From: Pinus tabuliformis
Lineage: Eukaryota > Streptophyta > Pinopsida > Pinales > Pinaceae
DNA length: 64,000 bases
Direction: 5' to 3'
Assembly: GCA_031772625.1 (NCBI GenBank)
Contig: CM062810.1
Coordinates: 707,471,584-707,535,583 of the forward strand
Part shown: positions 46,689-58,248 of the stretch, one piece after another
Layout: every line of letters starts with the position of its first letter
Numbering within the stretch: position 1 is the first letter of the stretch
The notes under the pieces: model-generated
Told to the model about the DNA's origin: nothing
Database searches by the model: none
What the model saw: only the letters and a program-made list of their open reading frames with translations
Position numbers and translations under genes: made by a program

Positions 46689-46699
46689 AAAAAAAAAAC

Positions 46700-46713
46700 A
46701 GTTAAATTTTAAG
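46700..46713. repeat. Candidate target-site duplication of the L1-type LINE, right
   Basis: AGTTAAATTTTAAG immediately after the poly(A) tract and one C. Confidence 0.65.
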
Positions 46714-46983
46714 ACAAAAAAATAATTCAGTAATATCTAAATTTTCTTTTTAGTTTGTGAATTCCGCATAATTTAAACCATTTGATTTTTTTTCAAGTGT
46801 TTAATCTATTTTTACATTTAAAAATAAATTTTAAATAAAAATAAAAATCCATTAAAAAAAAAAATAATTAATTTTTATAAATAACTTCCAAAAAAACAAA
46901 ATAGTAAAACAATGCAAAAAAAAATTAATAATTCAATTTTCAAAGATTCTATGTTTAATAACAATCTTGTTTTGTGCTCAAAA

Positions 46984-47247
46984 GAAATTGGAGTAGGCTA
47001 ATTTCCATAACTACATTCTCATTTTTGAAATTGGAGTAGGCTAATTTCCATAACTATATTCTCATTTTGGAATTTAGTGATTTTTATTATAGATTCTTAA
47101 AGTACTTGACTTTATTCTTATTTGGAATTTAGTGATTTTTATTACAGATTTTTAAAGTACTTACCTTTATTAAAAATGTAAAAGTGTAAAGTAGTAACAA
47201 CTTAGATTTAAAAAATGTAAAAGTGTAAAGTAGTAACAACTTAGATT
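46984..47247. repeat. Three adjacent tandem duplications in block A4
   Basis: Units of 43 bp (46984 and 47027, starting GAAATTGGAGTAGG), about 55 bp (47069 and 47124, starting GGAATTTAGTGA) and 38 bp (47172 and 47210, starting AAAAATGTAAAAG), each present twice. The matching block at 55795-55905 has each segment once. Confidence 0.85.
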
Positions 47248-47340
47248 TAAAAGTTTAGTTATTTTAAATTTTTTATTAAATTAAGTTTTATTTTAATTTA
47301 AATTTTTGAAAATATAGGTATGAATAGTATTTTAATTTAA
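47066..47340. repeat. Segmental-duplication block A4 (matches 55795-55990)
   Basis: Shared landmarks: CTCATT, then GAATTTNGTGATNTTTATTACAGATTTT, then AAAGTNNTT, AAAATGT.TGATGTAAAG or AGTGTAAAG, then ACNTTAGAATTT or ACTTAGATTT. It is collinear with block A3, the LINE lying between them. Confidence 0.65.
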
Positions 47341-49560
47341 AAATTTAATAGATAAAATATTTATTAAAATTTAATGAAATATTTAAAATATCATAAAAAC
47401 TTATACTAATTTAATTTAAATTGTTAAGATTTTATGTTATTTATTGATTAACTTATTTAAAAATATATATAAATAATAATAAAATATTTAAATTTTATTT
47501 TATTATATTTAATCACAATATAAAACTCTAAATGGTTCACACAATTTTATTTTTCCAATAACAAAAATATAGGAAATTTTTAAATTTCTATTATATTATT
47601 TAAAGTAATGTAATTTTACCTAAATAATATTCAAAATTGTTGTAATTATTATAAATTGACTTTTATAATCAACTTAACTACCTTTTAAATAAATATATAA
47701 ATAATTTAAGGTAGTTAAATAAATATATAAATAATTTATTATATATATTATATTTGATTAAAAATATTTTCTTTAAGGCTGTCTCTATTTAACATGTAGC
47801 CATGATCTGATTCTTCAACTTGTCTTCCTCATGAACCACACTAACTAGTTGGTTCGAAACGCGTCGACAAGTGATTTTAAATATTTCTATCATATGTTAA
47901 TAATAATAAATAATTTGTGTAGTGTTATTTTCCCCAATAATCCCATTCATATTTTTAGAATCTACACTTCGAACCATCTTATGTAGTTCATCATCAAAAT
48001 AAATCTATGAATGAAAAATCAAAACTTAATAACATAAATAAATAAATAATTTATTTATTATTTTATATAAAATAAGATAATTTTAAATATGACATTGATA
48101 TTAATAGTAAATAGATGTTAAACTAAATTATTATGTCAAACCTCTATAAATATTAATTAAAAAAAAAGAACAGCCTATAACACTGTATGAGAAATCTAAA
48201 AATGTCGTACTCCAAAAAATTCCAAAACGTTGGAATATTTAAAACGTTTAGGATACCGTGCAGTAAATGAGGCCAATAAATTTATGTTGTTTATTGACAT
48301 TTCCATTCGATGTGTTTCGACTTTTCATTGTTTTAGTTATACAACTAGGGGGTCTTTTTCTTCGAAATAATATATCTATATGGATTTCTTTTTCAATGGA
48401 CAAGTAACATGGCTAAACAATAAATTCCTTTACGGCATACTCAGAACAACCTAGCTAATAAAAAATCACTTTAGGAACAATTTAATCAATAAATGAAATT
48501 AGATTACATCATTTTACATAGATTATAATTTTTGAATATTTAAAATATGTTTTTAATATAAAAATAAAAAATTCTATTCATATATGAAATTTGTTTTAGG
48601 AGTACAATTTGGTCGGGCATGTTTTTACCTGTAATTTTGTGAATCGGTTTTTCCAAAACCTCATTGTAATGGTTTAAATTGTTCATTGTAATGGTTTAAA
48701 TTGTTTTTTGTATAGTAAAAATGAATTCAGCATATCAAAAACCTAAATGTATTTATAATGAAGAAGTTTAATGGTTATAATCTAGATTTTCAAAATATGT
48801 AATTTTATTAGAATTTCTATTATTTCGCAAACAAAAATTGTTTGTAAATTAGTGAAGCTTAGAGGTGGCTCTTGCTCCCTCACAGCATTTGAATCGCAGG
48901 CTGCAGAAGGCACATTCAAAACTAAAAAATGGATCCCCAATTTCCCCACCATCACAAGTAGTGTAGAGCATGTTTCTTCTCTGTTATAATTTCAAAGGAT
49001 GATGTCGAGGCTATGTGTCACCTTGATTTGCTTCAGCATAGAAAGGAATTCCTCGAAACTATTGTCCTCTCTATGTTGCAGGGTCGCTTCATAATTGGAG
49101 ACCATCTGCCTTTGCCTCTGCCTCCATTCCTAATCCAACGCCATCCGCCTCCATTCCTAATCCAATGGTGACATTGTAATGATGACTCGAGAGGGCTCTT
49201 CATAGTAGTTTCTATAGACTCTTCCATCACCATTGACCAATGGAACACGAGAATCGATCCCGAAACCTATGAACAATGATTATCTCATAGGCCATTTGGG
49301 TCTGTGAAGAGTGGTGAAAGAATCTTTATCATTCTTAGGGTTCATCAAATGAAACTGGAAAGTCCAACTTGTCAAGTAAATGGGTAAAATATGTTCTATG
49401 GAATTGGTGATGGAACATTGCCAACCAAAAGGTGAATATGAATAATTATAGACAAATTTTACAGTTTGGATTGAATTGTTTTTATGTAAATCCAGTGTCC
49501 ATATCCATTTAGTGGCACGACACCTTTTACTATAATAAATTTATGTCTAATCTATTGTCA
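47341..49560. other. AT-rich spacer, no gene recognised
   Basis: Extremely AT-rich to about 48850. A less AT-rich stretch at 48870-49330 has a short direct repeat (GCCTCCATTCCTAATCCAA at about 49119 and 49148) and may be a decayed gene or element fragment. I cannot identify it. Confidence 0.45.
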
Positions 49561-49793
49561 TCATCATGAATGTGAAGGTAATGAGTGATATATATATAAT
49601 AATGAGTGATATATATATAATTACACCGAAGGTGTCCCTCTTGAATCAGTTCCATCGTCTACCTATTCATTTTCCAACGTTGGATCTGTCAGATTTTTTC
49701 ACCGTTGGATTGGATTGGTCAAAGCACTTAACCGAAAGTGTTTTTTTGAATCAGGTAACCGCCGACCATCGTCTACCTCTTTCTTTTGCACCG

Positions 49794-50006
49794 TTCGAGC
49801 GAACACCTGTCACTACGTTTGTTTTCCGCCGTTTGTTCGAGCAAGCAGCTATCTTGGCATGCTGCGCGCTGTTAGTTCGATGAAACAGCTGTCGCTACTC
49901 TTGTTATCCACCATTGGTTCGTTCGAGCAACCAGCTATTTTGGCATGCTGCGCGCTGTTAGTTCGAGGAAACCGCTGTCGCTACTCTTGTTTTCCACCAT
50001 TGGTTC
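49794..50006. repeat. Tandem repeat, 86-bp unit, two full copies plus one partial
   Basis: Full units are 49835-49920 and 49921-50006, starting GTTCGAGCAANCAGCTAT and containing GGCATGCTGCGCGCTGTTAG. A partial, more diverged unit lies at 49794-49834. A second motif, CGACGTATCACTCGAC-like, occurs at about 50020 and 50092. The stretch is richer in CG than its surroundings. Confidence 0.8.
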
Positions 50007-50160
50007 TGTTTGTCCAGCTGACGTATCACTCGACCGACAAGTGTGAAGCCACGTTGCACACTGGCCATTCTCCCTCTCCTGCTTGTCCAACCGACGTATC
50101 ACTCGACGAAACGGTGTCCAATCAATTGTGTATCCATATGTTTATCTTAAATAGTTTCGA

Positions 50161-50358
50161 AATATAAAAGAACGTTATCGAACCTCAAGGCAATAATATT
50201 AGATTTAGTATTTATTATTGTTATTTATTTATTACTTATTATGGTATTTTTTTTTTTTTTTTTAATATAAAAGAACGTTATCCAACCTCAAGGCAATAAT
50301 ATTAGATTTGGTATTTATTATTGTGATTTATTTATTAGTTATTATGGTATTTTTTTAA
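50161..50358. repeat. Tandem duplication, 103-bp period
   Basis: Two units start AATATAAAAGAACGTTATC at 50161 and 50264 and end in a T run. They are about 95% identical apart from T-run length. Confidence 0.88.
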
Positions 50359-50892
50359 GTGATTGATTTGATGTTTTGATAAATACTTGTTATAATCTAT
50401 AAATAAGGATTTAGAGAAAGTATTAGTTACTCTGGTATTATCAAAGATATTATAAACATATAAAGACACTGAAAATGGGTGTCTTTTATAAAAGCAAATA
50501 AAAATATGACGTGGGTTTAATATATTTAAAAGGAATGTTGAAATTTATCCGGTTTATTAAAGAATTTTAGTATGTGTATGTAAATTTATTTGAAGAGCAT
50601 ATAGTTAATTTAAGATTGACTTCTGTTACATGAAAATGATAGATTTAAAATTGGCTTTTGTTAAATGAAAAGGATTCATGTTTATTTGGCAAGAGATTTA
50701 TCAATAAATAGTGGTGAAACTAGTAAGACACATAGCAATGCTTCAACATAAAAATAAAAATTATGAAAAGCTATGAAAGGAAATATGTTATTTAAAGCAT
50801 CTAGCGTAGTGAATTATAAATGAAGGAATTCAACTATATTTAGATATCAACTATATTTGTAGGTTGAATGAAATTCGATATGCAATAGAAAA

Positions 50893-50942
50893 ATTAGAGT
50901 GATACTGTAGAAGGTTGGTGGGCCCATAACCCAGAGTTTCCA
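50893..50942 (+). pseudogene. Truncated initiator tRNA-Met-like sequence
   Basis: Aligns with the 5' two thirds of plant initiator tRNA-Met: acceptor strand and D arm with mostly C-to-T or G-to-A changes, then an almost exact anticodon arm (TGGTGGGCCCATAACCCA, anticodon CAT). It stops before the T arm and runs into an A-rich tract (50944-50951). It lacks the B box and 3' end, so it is not functional. It is either a decayed tRNA gene or the head of a tRNA-derived retroposon. Confidence 0.75.
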
Positions 50943-50959
50943 TTAAAAAAAATGTCTTT

Positions 50960-52600
50960 TATACATTTAGTTGCAATGTATACTTTGCTATAGATTTTTT
51001 ACTTATTAATTATGTGTATCTACCAAGTGAGCTTATAATGAGAACCACTTATTAGCATGGCTTATAAAGGCATTAACATATGGTGCAAGCCAAGTGTTAT
51101 AAATGCCCTGAAAAAGGTTTTTAAAAAAATGAGAACAATGAAATTAAAGTCATACTTTAAATTTAAATATTTTGGTCCACAAGACATAGAGTAGTCAGTT
51201 ATAAAGGTTAAGATTATTGTTAAGAAATTCCTTGTGTGAGAGGGAATATGTTCCAAGTGCAGACAAACCATTGTGAAATTTCTCATCAAATATTATGGAA
51301 TTTTCTTATAAAATGTATTTGTCGTGAACATTATTTTTGTAATCACACCTTTTGTGAAAAATCCTATTGCAAGAGTTCCAATCCCCGAATGAAGACATCC
51401 CAATGAAGCAAAAACATTACAAGATATGTTAAGACATATTTTACTAAAATGTGAAGTATTCATACTGAAATTAGAAAACAAAATCATATGACTACTTGTA
51501 CATTAAGGGAATTATGCCTACCATGAATCTGAGTCCTAACAAGTGATGAAATGTTGGAATGACAAGAGTACCCTACTGAGAAACTCTTGTGTTAGCCAAA
51601 GTCGTGCAAATTCTATACTTCTCTCAAACTTGTGTAGTACATCAGTTTCTAGAAATTACTTGCATATATCAGCTTCTAGAAATCTTGATTATAGTATTAT
51701 AAAATACATACTTACAAATTTGTTGTATACCTCATCCAATATCAATATCAGGTTCTCGAAATCCTCTTGTATACCTTGTCCAATATCAATATCAATGTCT
51801 CGAAATCCTCATTATCAATATCAGTTTCGACATCACTTTCTGGAAATCTTGATTTTAATTTTATAAAATACAGGATCACAAATTCTTGGATGCTTCAATC
51901 AATATCAGCATCAATGTTTAGATGCCTCGATCAATATCAGCATCCACTTTCCTTTTTGTAGGTTCTCCCATCCATTCAATGAATGAATATATAGAGGAAA
52001 ACAATTTGTCTATCTGTTTTTAATTTTTTTTCGTGCTCCGCCTTGAAAATTTTTTTCCCACTCCATTTGATATAGGGAAAAATAGTTCAAGAAAATTTTC
52101 CCCAAATTTTCCATTCCTTCGGTGTATCTTTGCACCTTTAGGGGCAATTGCTAGTTTAAAACTTTTGATATTTTCTTATGCCTATCATTTTTACTTTTTC
52201 CTCAATTATTTGCGAGTTGACAATGACGTGTTTAATTTAAAATCAATTATATTTTACGCCTAAAAAGGAGAAAACTGGGTAAACGGGCATCAAATTTAAC
52301 TCCTGAAGCCGACTATGTAGACCTTCCATCTCGAAACTCGACAGCATCCATGTAGTGACACGTTTGTGTCACGGTCTCCCGGTGAGGGTTGCAATTTTTT
52401 CCTAAAAAAATAATCGTCTTTTCATTAACGAGAAAAAAAGAGAGTACATTGTCACAAAGAAGACCTAGTATACTACCAATTAACCAAAATAAAATGATCG
52501 ATTTTGAAAATATTTAGTGTCCCATAAAACCAAAAAACTATTATTCTCAACGTGTCCTAAGTATTATCTAAAAACTGAAAATAACATTATATCCTTCTTC
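50960..52600. other. Non-coding spacer with degenerate repeats
   Basis: 51640-51955 holds irregular repeats of phrases like TCAATATCA and TTTCTAGAAATC or TCTCGAAATCCTC. No protein domain, RNA gene or terminal repeat is recognised elsewhere. Confidence 0.45.
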
Positions 52601-52753
52601 AAGAGTGTTTCCAAAAAAATTGTTGGCAAGAGAACATAGATATTATCGTATGCAAAAGGTTGTGGACCTTCTGATACCCATCACTAACCCAAACGCAGTG
52701 GGTGAAGACAAGGGATTTGCAATCTCCCATGCCTCACTAACTAAATGCCCTAT

Positions 52754-53081
52754 GCCCTCATTTGTAATCAAATCTGAAAAAAACTTCTTACTTCCCATAA
52801 ATCAAGGAAATTCATTCTTCTTTCGTTTCACATATTGTCAACAAAATTGTTGCTTCAATGGTACGAAATGAATTTGACACATGCGGTTTTAAGTGTGCAA
52901 GCAATGTTAAAAAGATTGCCCTAATTTGTAATCAAATCTGAAAAAAACTTCTTACTTCCCATAAATCAAGGAAATTCATTCTTCTTTCGTTTCACATATT
53001 GTCAACAAAATTGTTGCTTCAATGGTACGAAAGGAATTTGACACATGCGGTTTTAAGTGTGCAACCAATGTTAAAAAGATT
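52754..53081. repeat. Tandem duplication, 164-bp unit, nearly identical
   Basis: Units are 52754-52917 and 52918-53081, starting GCCCT(C/A)ATTTGTAATC. They differ at only a handful of bases, so the duplication is recent. The matching block A1 near 32450 has a single copy. Confidence 0.92.
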
Positions 53082-53189
53082 TTTGTTTGTATGGTTGAAT
53101 GCACAACTTTAATGATCATGTTTGGAAGCGAAATTGACTAAGTTTTCACATTAACATGTTACATGTTAAACACTTTGATAAATTCATTA

Positions 53190-54093
53190 TATAAGTATTT
53201 ATTTTATATATATAATTATATTTTATATGTTATCTTATATGGCTGTGAAGTTTGGGGCTGTAGCATCTCCAGAGAATCATGGAGGAAGATTGAGCAAATC
53301 CAGAAGCGTTTTATAACTTATAACCTGAAAATTAAAAGTAATACACCCTATCATATTCTCCTTATAAAAGCAGGTCTTTCTTCTATTGAGAGCCTAGCTA
53401 TGCTCAGGTTTCTGATGTACAAGCACAAGCTCAATAACATAGACAATCATAGACTTCCTAAGCTAGCTTTAAATTCTAGCCAAAATCACCTAAGGCTTAA
53501 CCGAGGATGGCATAAGGACACAAGGGCCTGGTTAAACTATTGGGAGATCAATGAGAATGATGCTTTGCAAAACATAAATAACATTAAAGATATTGTTACT
53601 TTTAAGTTCAAAGAAAGATTTAGCGTCTAAAAGAAAATTAAGTTATTATAAGAAGGTCATCAACCCCACCCTTGAAGATCAAAAGTATCTCTCTATTCTA
53701 ACTAGCTCAAAAAAGAAAATTAATATAGCAAAGATTAGAACGAATTCTCATGAGCTCCATAGTGAAACTGGCCGCTGGGTAGTTCCTAAAACGCCATGGA
53801 TGGAAAGGATTTGCCATATTTGTGAGAATAGGAGCATCGAGGATGAAAACCACTTCCTCTTAGAGTGCCCTGCATACAACCACACTAGATCTCAATTTCA
53901 CAACCTTTGTTACAATACTGACCTTCCTAGCCTTTTACAATGCCAAAATTATAGTGAACTCGGGAGGCTTCTCTCCAAGCTTTTTGAGCATAGGAATAAA
54001 ATCTTAAATCAAAATAAATAATTTGTCTTTTTAGGTCCGATAGATCATTATTTGGTCTTAGCGGACGTTAACCATCATCATCATCATCATCAT
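53190..54093 (+). mobile_element. LINE 3' fragment with (CAT)n tail, non-L1 type
   Basis: 5'-truncated. Frame 1 to 53630 encodes the post-RT region: LYGCEVWGCSISRESWRKIEQIQKRFI, split here as LYGCEVWGC and WRKIEQIQKRF, then SIESLAMLRFLMYKHKL. Frame 2 (53593-54021) gives YYKKVINP and a C-terminal zinc motif CHICENRSIEDENHFLLEC. The tail is seven CAT units (54073-54093), not poly(A). Microsatellite-like tails are typical of RTE-class LINEs. The frame change near 53600-53630 disables it. Block A1 shows the same flanks without this insertion. Confidence 0.8.
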
Positions 54094-54500
54094 ATTTATT
54101 AAATTAAGATTTGCTTAATCACATAATAATATTATTTACATTTTAAATCATTTGCATTAACGAATGTTTTAAATAAAAAACATTATAAAAATATATTGTA
54201 TTAATTATAATGAAAGAAAACAAATTAATTAAGATGCTATTTTAGCACTAATTTTTTATACAATATAAAATAACAAATTAAACTAAACAAAAAAAATTCA
54301 AAAACATAATTTAAAAACAAGAATCTCTTTTGTTACTAAAATAAAGTTCAAATATGACTTTCCTATATCATCTGTATTGGTTACATCAAGAAATTCTAAA
54401 TCTGATTTATAAATGATATATTTTGAAAATATAATAAATTAAACATAATAATTATTTAAATAATTGAAGAGATTTTATAACATATCCTATGATTTTTGAA

Positions 54501-54705
54501 CATATTCTATCATTCCATCCAGGTTCAAAGATCATAAATAAATAAAAAATATTAATTAGAGAATGAATTTATAATTTGATTAATATTTAAAATATTTTTT
54601 CGAACATATTCTATCCTTCCATCCATGTTCAAAGATCATAAATAAATAAAAATATTAATTACGAAACGATTTTATAATTTAATTAATATTTAAAACATTT
54701 AATTT
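54501..54705. repeat. Tandem duplication, 104-bp period
   Basis: Units start CATATTCTAT at 54501 and 54605 and share TTCAAAGATCATAAATAAAT and TTTATAATTT.ATTAATATTT. Confidence 0.85.
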
Positions 54706-55163
54706 AAAAAATTATAGATATTAATATTAGAATAAATATTTTTATTTGAGGATTGATCGAGGGGATTTGAATTTTAAATCACGTAATTTATATAATATTT
54801 TGTAACATGGTCATCGCTAATTGACGTGTTTCTATGAAATTTTTATATTTATATTAGTGTTATATTATATATGTTCTAATTTATTATATCAAAATTTACA
54901 TATTATTTAAAAAATTTAAATTTGTATAAAAAAAATTAAATTTTTTTCTCAACCACTAAAAATAAAGCCAATTAATATTTTATAGTTTTAATGTATAAAC
55001 TAATTACAATAATATTACTTAAAAATATATATACTATGTAAATCTTTTTATCTCTATTATAAACGCCGATAAAAACTATATTAATTTGTCACACCGCCTT
55101 TTTTCCATGGCAAACATAGAATGTCAAACATAAAAAAAGTAATAAAGTTGTCGTACGACTGTT

Positions 55164-55189
55164 TATATATATATATATATATATATATA
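55164..55189. repeat. (TA)n microsatellite
   Basis: About 13 uninterrupted TA units. Confidence 0.9.
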
Positions 55190-55990
55190 CTATAAAATAA
55201 CATCAGTACCTAACCATAAACAGCAACATTGTATTGTTATACAAAGGAATAAAACATGTGTATATTTTAATGAAAAATTTTGTAATTAACATCCGTCTTT
55301 AACAGTTTAAGAGATTTCAAAGTATACGAAGCGAGCAGCCACCGTGGCGGACGTGGACTTTTTGCCCTCTATCATTATCACACCGGCTCAGGTGAGAAAT
55401 TGTCATTATAATTTAATTTATAATATATAATATTCGAAAACATATTCACATACTGGAAATATCAACGAACATTGCATACGATACGGCCGACCGGACCGAG
55501 TATTAAAATTTAAATGCAGTGAAGCTCATATTATATTTTATTTATCATCACGAGAGACTTATCCTTAAAATTAAGTTGAAATTAAAATATAAATGGCGTG
55601 TCATTAATTGTCATTGATTTCCGCGCACATGGAGCCGCCGGCGAATAAGTCCCGAATGTGGTTCTCAATGTCCGCGCTCCATACGTGGACGAGTTTCGGC
55701 GTAACTTAGTAAGTCTATTTTCGAGGAGGCCTATTTTTGTAACAATCTGGTCTCATGCTATACTTTATTAGACTAAACTAAAATCAGTAACAATCTTCCC
55801 TCATTAGAATTTCGTGATCTTTATTACAGATTTTGAAAGTATTTGGATCTATTTAAAAACGGCAAAATGTGTGATGTAAAGTTGTGTAACCTTAGAATTT
55901 GGATGGTGAAAACATGTTGAGTTTTAAAATTTTGATCACATTAAGCTTTAGTTTTAATTTGAAAATGGATATAATTTAAACTTAATTTGA

Positions 55991-57290
55991 AAATCTATTT
56001 ACGATAATATTTTATTTAAAAGTATGTGATTTTTTTCATATAACCAAGAAATTAAAATAGATTTGCCACTCTTCATTAATAAAAAACAATTGGTACGTTT
56101 ACAACTTCGTAAAACAACATATCATAAAAATAACGCTACAGGTCAATTCAAAAATATACATAAATTTTAATAAAATAATGATAAATTAACAATATATGTA
56201 AATATAAAAAGCATTTTATAAAACAGTTGGTTTTTTCTCGCTAAAAAAATATAAAAAGCATTTATGAATAGTGAACTCTCTTGACTTTGGTTTTTCATAA
56301 AGCTTTTTTATGTCGAAATCGTTCACGTCTTTTCGAATTGAAATATTTTAAGCTTTCGTTCTTATTCACGACTCCCGTCCACGCCTGGAATTTCAAATCT
56401 CCTCTGCTCGCAAAATTTGATGACGTTGTGAAATTTTACATGCTTTTTATTTCACGAGTTTTTATGATGTTTTGGTATTTTTTATGTTTTTTATTTTACG
56501 TTTTATGTAAATTTGTAAGTATCGATCTCTCTTTATCTAGAAAATCTCTTTCAACTGCTCTTACATCTCAACTTCCTTTAATCTCCTTCTAAGTGTATTG
56601 TTTCTTCCTAAGTTAGAATATGTGTTTGGCCATGTCTCCACTTCCTTTAATCTTCCTCTTAGGGTGCCTTGTTTCTTCCTAAGATAGCATACATGTTTCC
56701 CCATAGCATACAACCATATTTTTAAGATTTTATAAAGATTTTTAGCCTTTGGGAGTTATAGTTTTGATTATGTACATAATTTTGACATGTCACAGAAACT
56801 AAAGAAAAATTTTGACTTGTGAAAAAAACTAAAGAAAGTCATATGAAGATCCTCAACCACTAGTAGATGAGATAGAGTTATTTTTTTTAAACATCAAGAA
56901 TTTAACTACTATTCATTTTCATAATTTATTTAAATCCAATAATCTACTACATATGAATTTATTAAATATATAATTACATGTTTAACTATTTCTTTATAAC
57001 TTATTTTCACCAAATATTTTATTTATGGATGGGCACACACATCTTTGTTTACTCATTGCATATTTTATTTACTGAATTATCACCCAAATCTCTTTATTTA
57101 TACCAAGATAACTTTAGTCCCTATAAGTTCACTTTCAACCAACTCTGAACTATTTGAATAATAAATCCAGTAACCATAGCTAATATTTTTTTAAATATTG
57201 TATATACTTTCTACTAATTTGATATCCATTACACATATTTGGAACACATTATTCCTAAAACCATGAAGCTAAACAATGTCGATACTAAGC
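55991..57290. other. Non-coding AT-rich spacer
   Basis: No gene recognised. A 103-codon frame at 56281-56592 lacks any domain. A 69-bp tandem duplication lies at 56571-56707 (ACTTCCTTTAATCT...TGTTTCTTCCTAAG). Confidence 0.45.
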
Positions 57291-57302
57291 AAACTCTGCA
57301 AT

Positions 57303-57720
57303 ATAGGAGATAATCAACTCATAATGTGCATTTGAACATTGTTAACTAATCATTTTCATAATATCCTAAATATGAGTTTATGGTGTCCTCATCTTAAAAA
57401 ATTAAATTCACATTACTATCCACATCATAGACGAAATATAGGAGGTAATCAACTCATAATGTGCATTTGAACATTGTTAACTAATCATTTTCATAATATC
57501 CTAAATATGAGTTTATGGTGTCCTCATCTTAAAAAATTAAATTCACATTACTATCCACATCATAGACGAAATATACAATCTACCGAGGTAATCAACTCAT
57601 AATCTAGATTTGAACATTGTTAACTAATCATTTTCATAATATCCTAAATATGAGCTTATAGTGTCCTCATCTTAAAAAATTAAATTGCATTATTGTCCAA
57701 ATCATAGACAAAATATACAT
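57303..57720. repeat. Tandem triplication, about 135-143 bp per unit
   Basis: AATCAACTCATAAT recurs at 57313, 57448 and 57591. Each unit carries TTGAACATTGTTAACTAATC, CCTAAATATGAG and GGTGTCCTCATC (or GTGTCC) and ends at ATCATAGACGAAATATA. The third unit is slightly more diverged and follows an 8-bp insertion. Confidence 0.92.
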
Positions 57721-57736
57721 TCTAGGGAATAAGACA

Positions 57737-57824
57737 ATACCATTACTTATTATATTCATGTACTTAATACCAATTGCATCATACCATTACTTATTCTATT
57801 CATGTACTTAATACTAGTTGCATC
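57737..57824. repeat. Tandem duplication, 44-bp unit
   Basis: ATACCATTACTTATT...TTCATGTACTTAATAC occurs at 57737 and 57781. Confidence 0.88.
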
Positions 57825-58248
57825 CTCCAAATAGAACGATACTATAAGTGGTTGAATTACATTAAATAAATATGAGCTTGTAACATCTTCAATAATTATT
57901 TTTATTGTAAAAGAAGTTTTACTTAATAACTATATAATTATTTTTTTTAAAGAGAAATTCACTGTGGTAAAAATAAGGTTGATTCTAGAGCAATTAAAAA
58001 AAAACAAAATTAATTAAAATAAGCAAAGCACTCAAACACAAATAGTCAAAATAAGCATGGGCAGTTTTCAAGATGGTAATCGTGTGCTTCACCATGGAAT
58101 AAGTCACAAGTTATTTTTCTAATATCTGAGATATTTTTTTAGCTTTGACATGATGTATTATTCCCCTCCTAAATTTCCTCGTAAAAAACGAACCTCAGAT
58201 AAATTCATTTTGACAAGCCTATGGATAATTTCACAACATCTATTTCAC

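Larger units (their letters stand above)
38565..46699 (+). mobile_element. L1-type LINE, near full length, mutated (about 8.1 kb)
   Basis: Contains ORF1 (DUF4283-like plus CCHC knuckle), endonuclease, reverse transcriptase, zf-RVT and RNase H in the plant L1 order. It ends in A10 with near-matching 13/14-bp flanks. About 2.3 kb of purine-rich sequence lies between RNase H and the tail, longer than I would expect for a plant L1 3' end. It splits segmental-duplication block A3 from block A4, so it inserted after that duplication. Confidence 0.85.
52750..55990. repeat. Segmental-duplication copy B (collinear with 32440-47340)
   Basis: Contains the counterparts of blocks A1 to A4 in the same order and orientation. 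It lacks the chitinase gene, the 1.3-kb retroposon and the L1-type LINE. It instead carries its own LINE fragment (53190-54093) and TA repeat. See the A blocks for shared landmarks. Confidence 0.7.

Noticed and set aside
57303..57720. Regular repeats considered as a CRISPR-like array
   Set aside because: Units are contiguous tandem copies without unique spacers, and the genome is eukaryotic.
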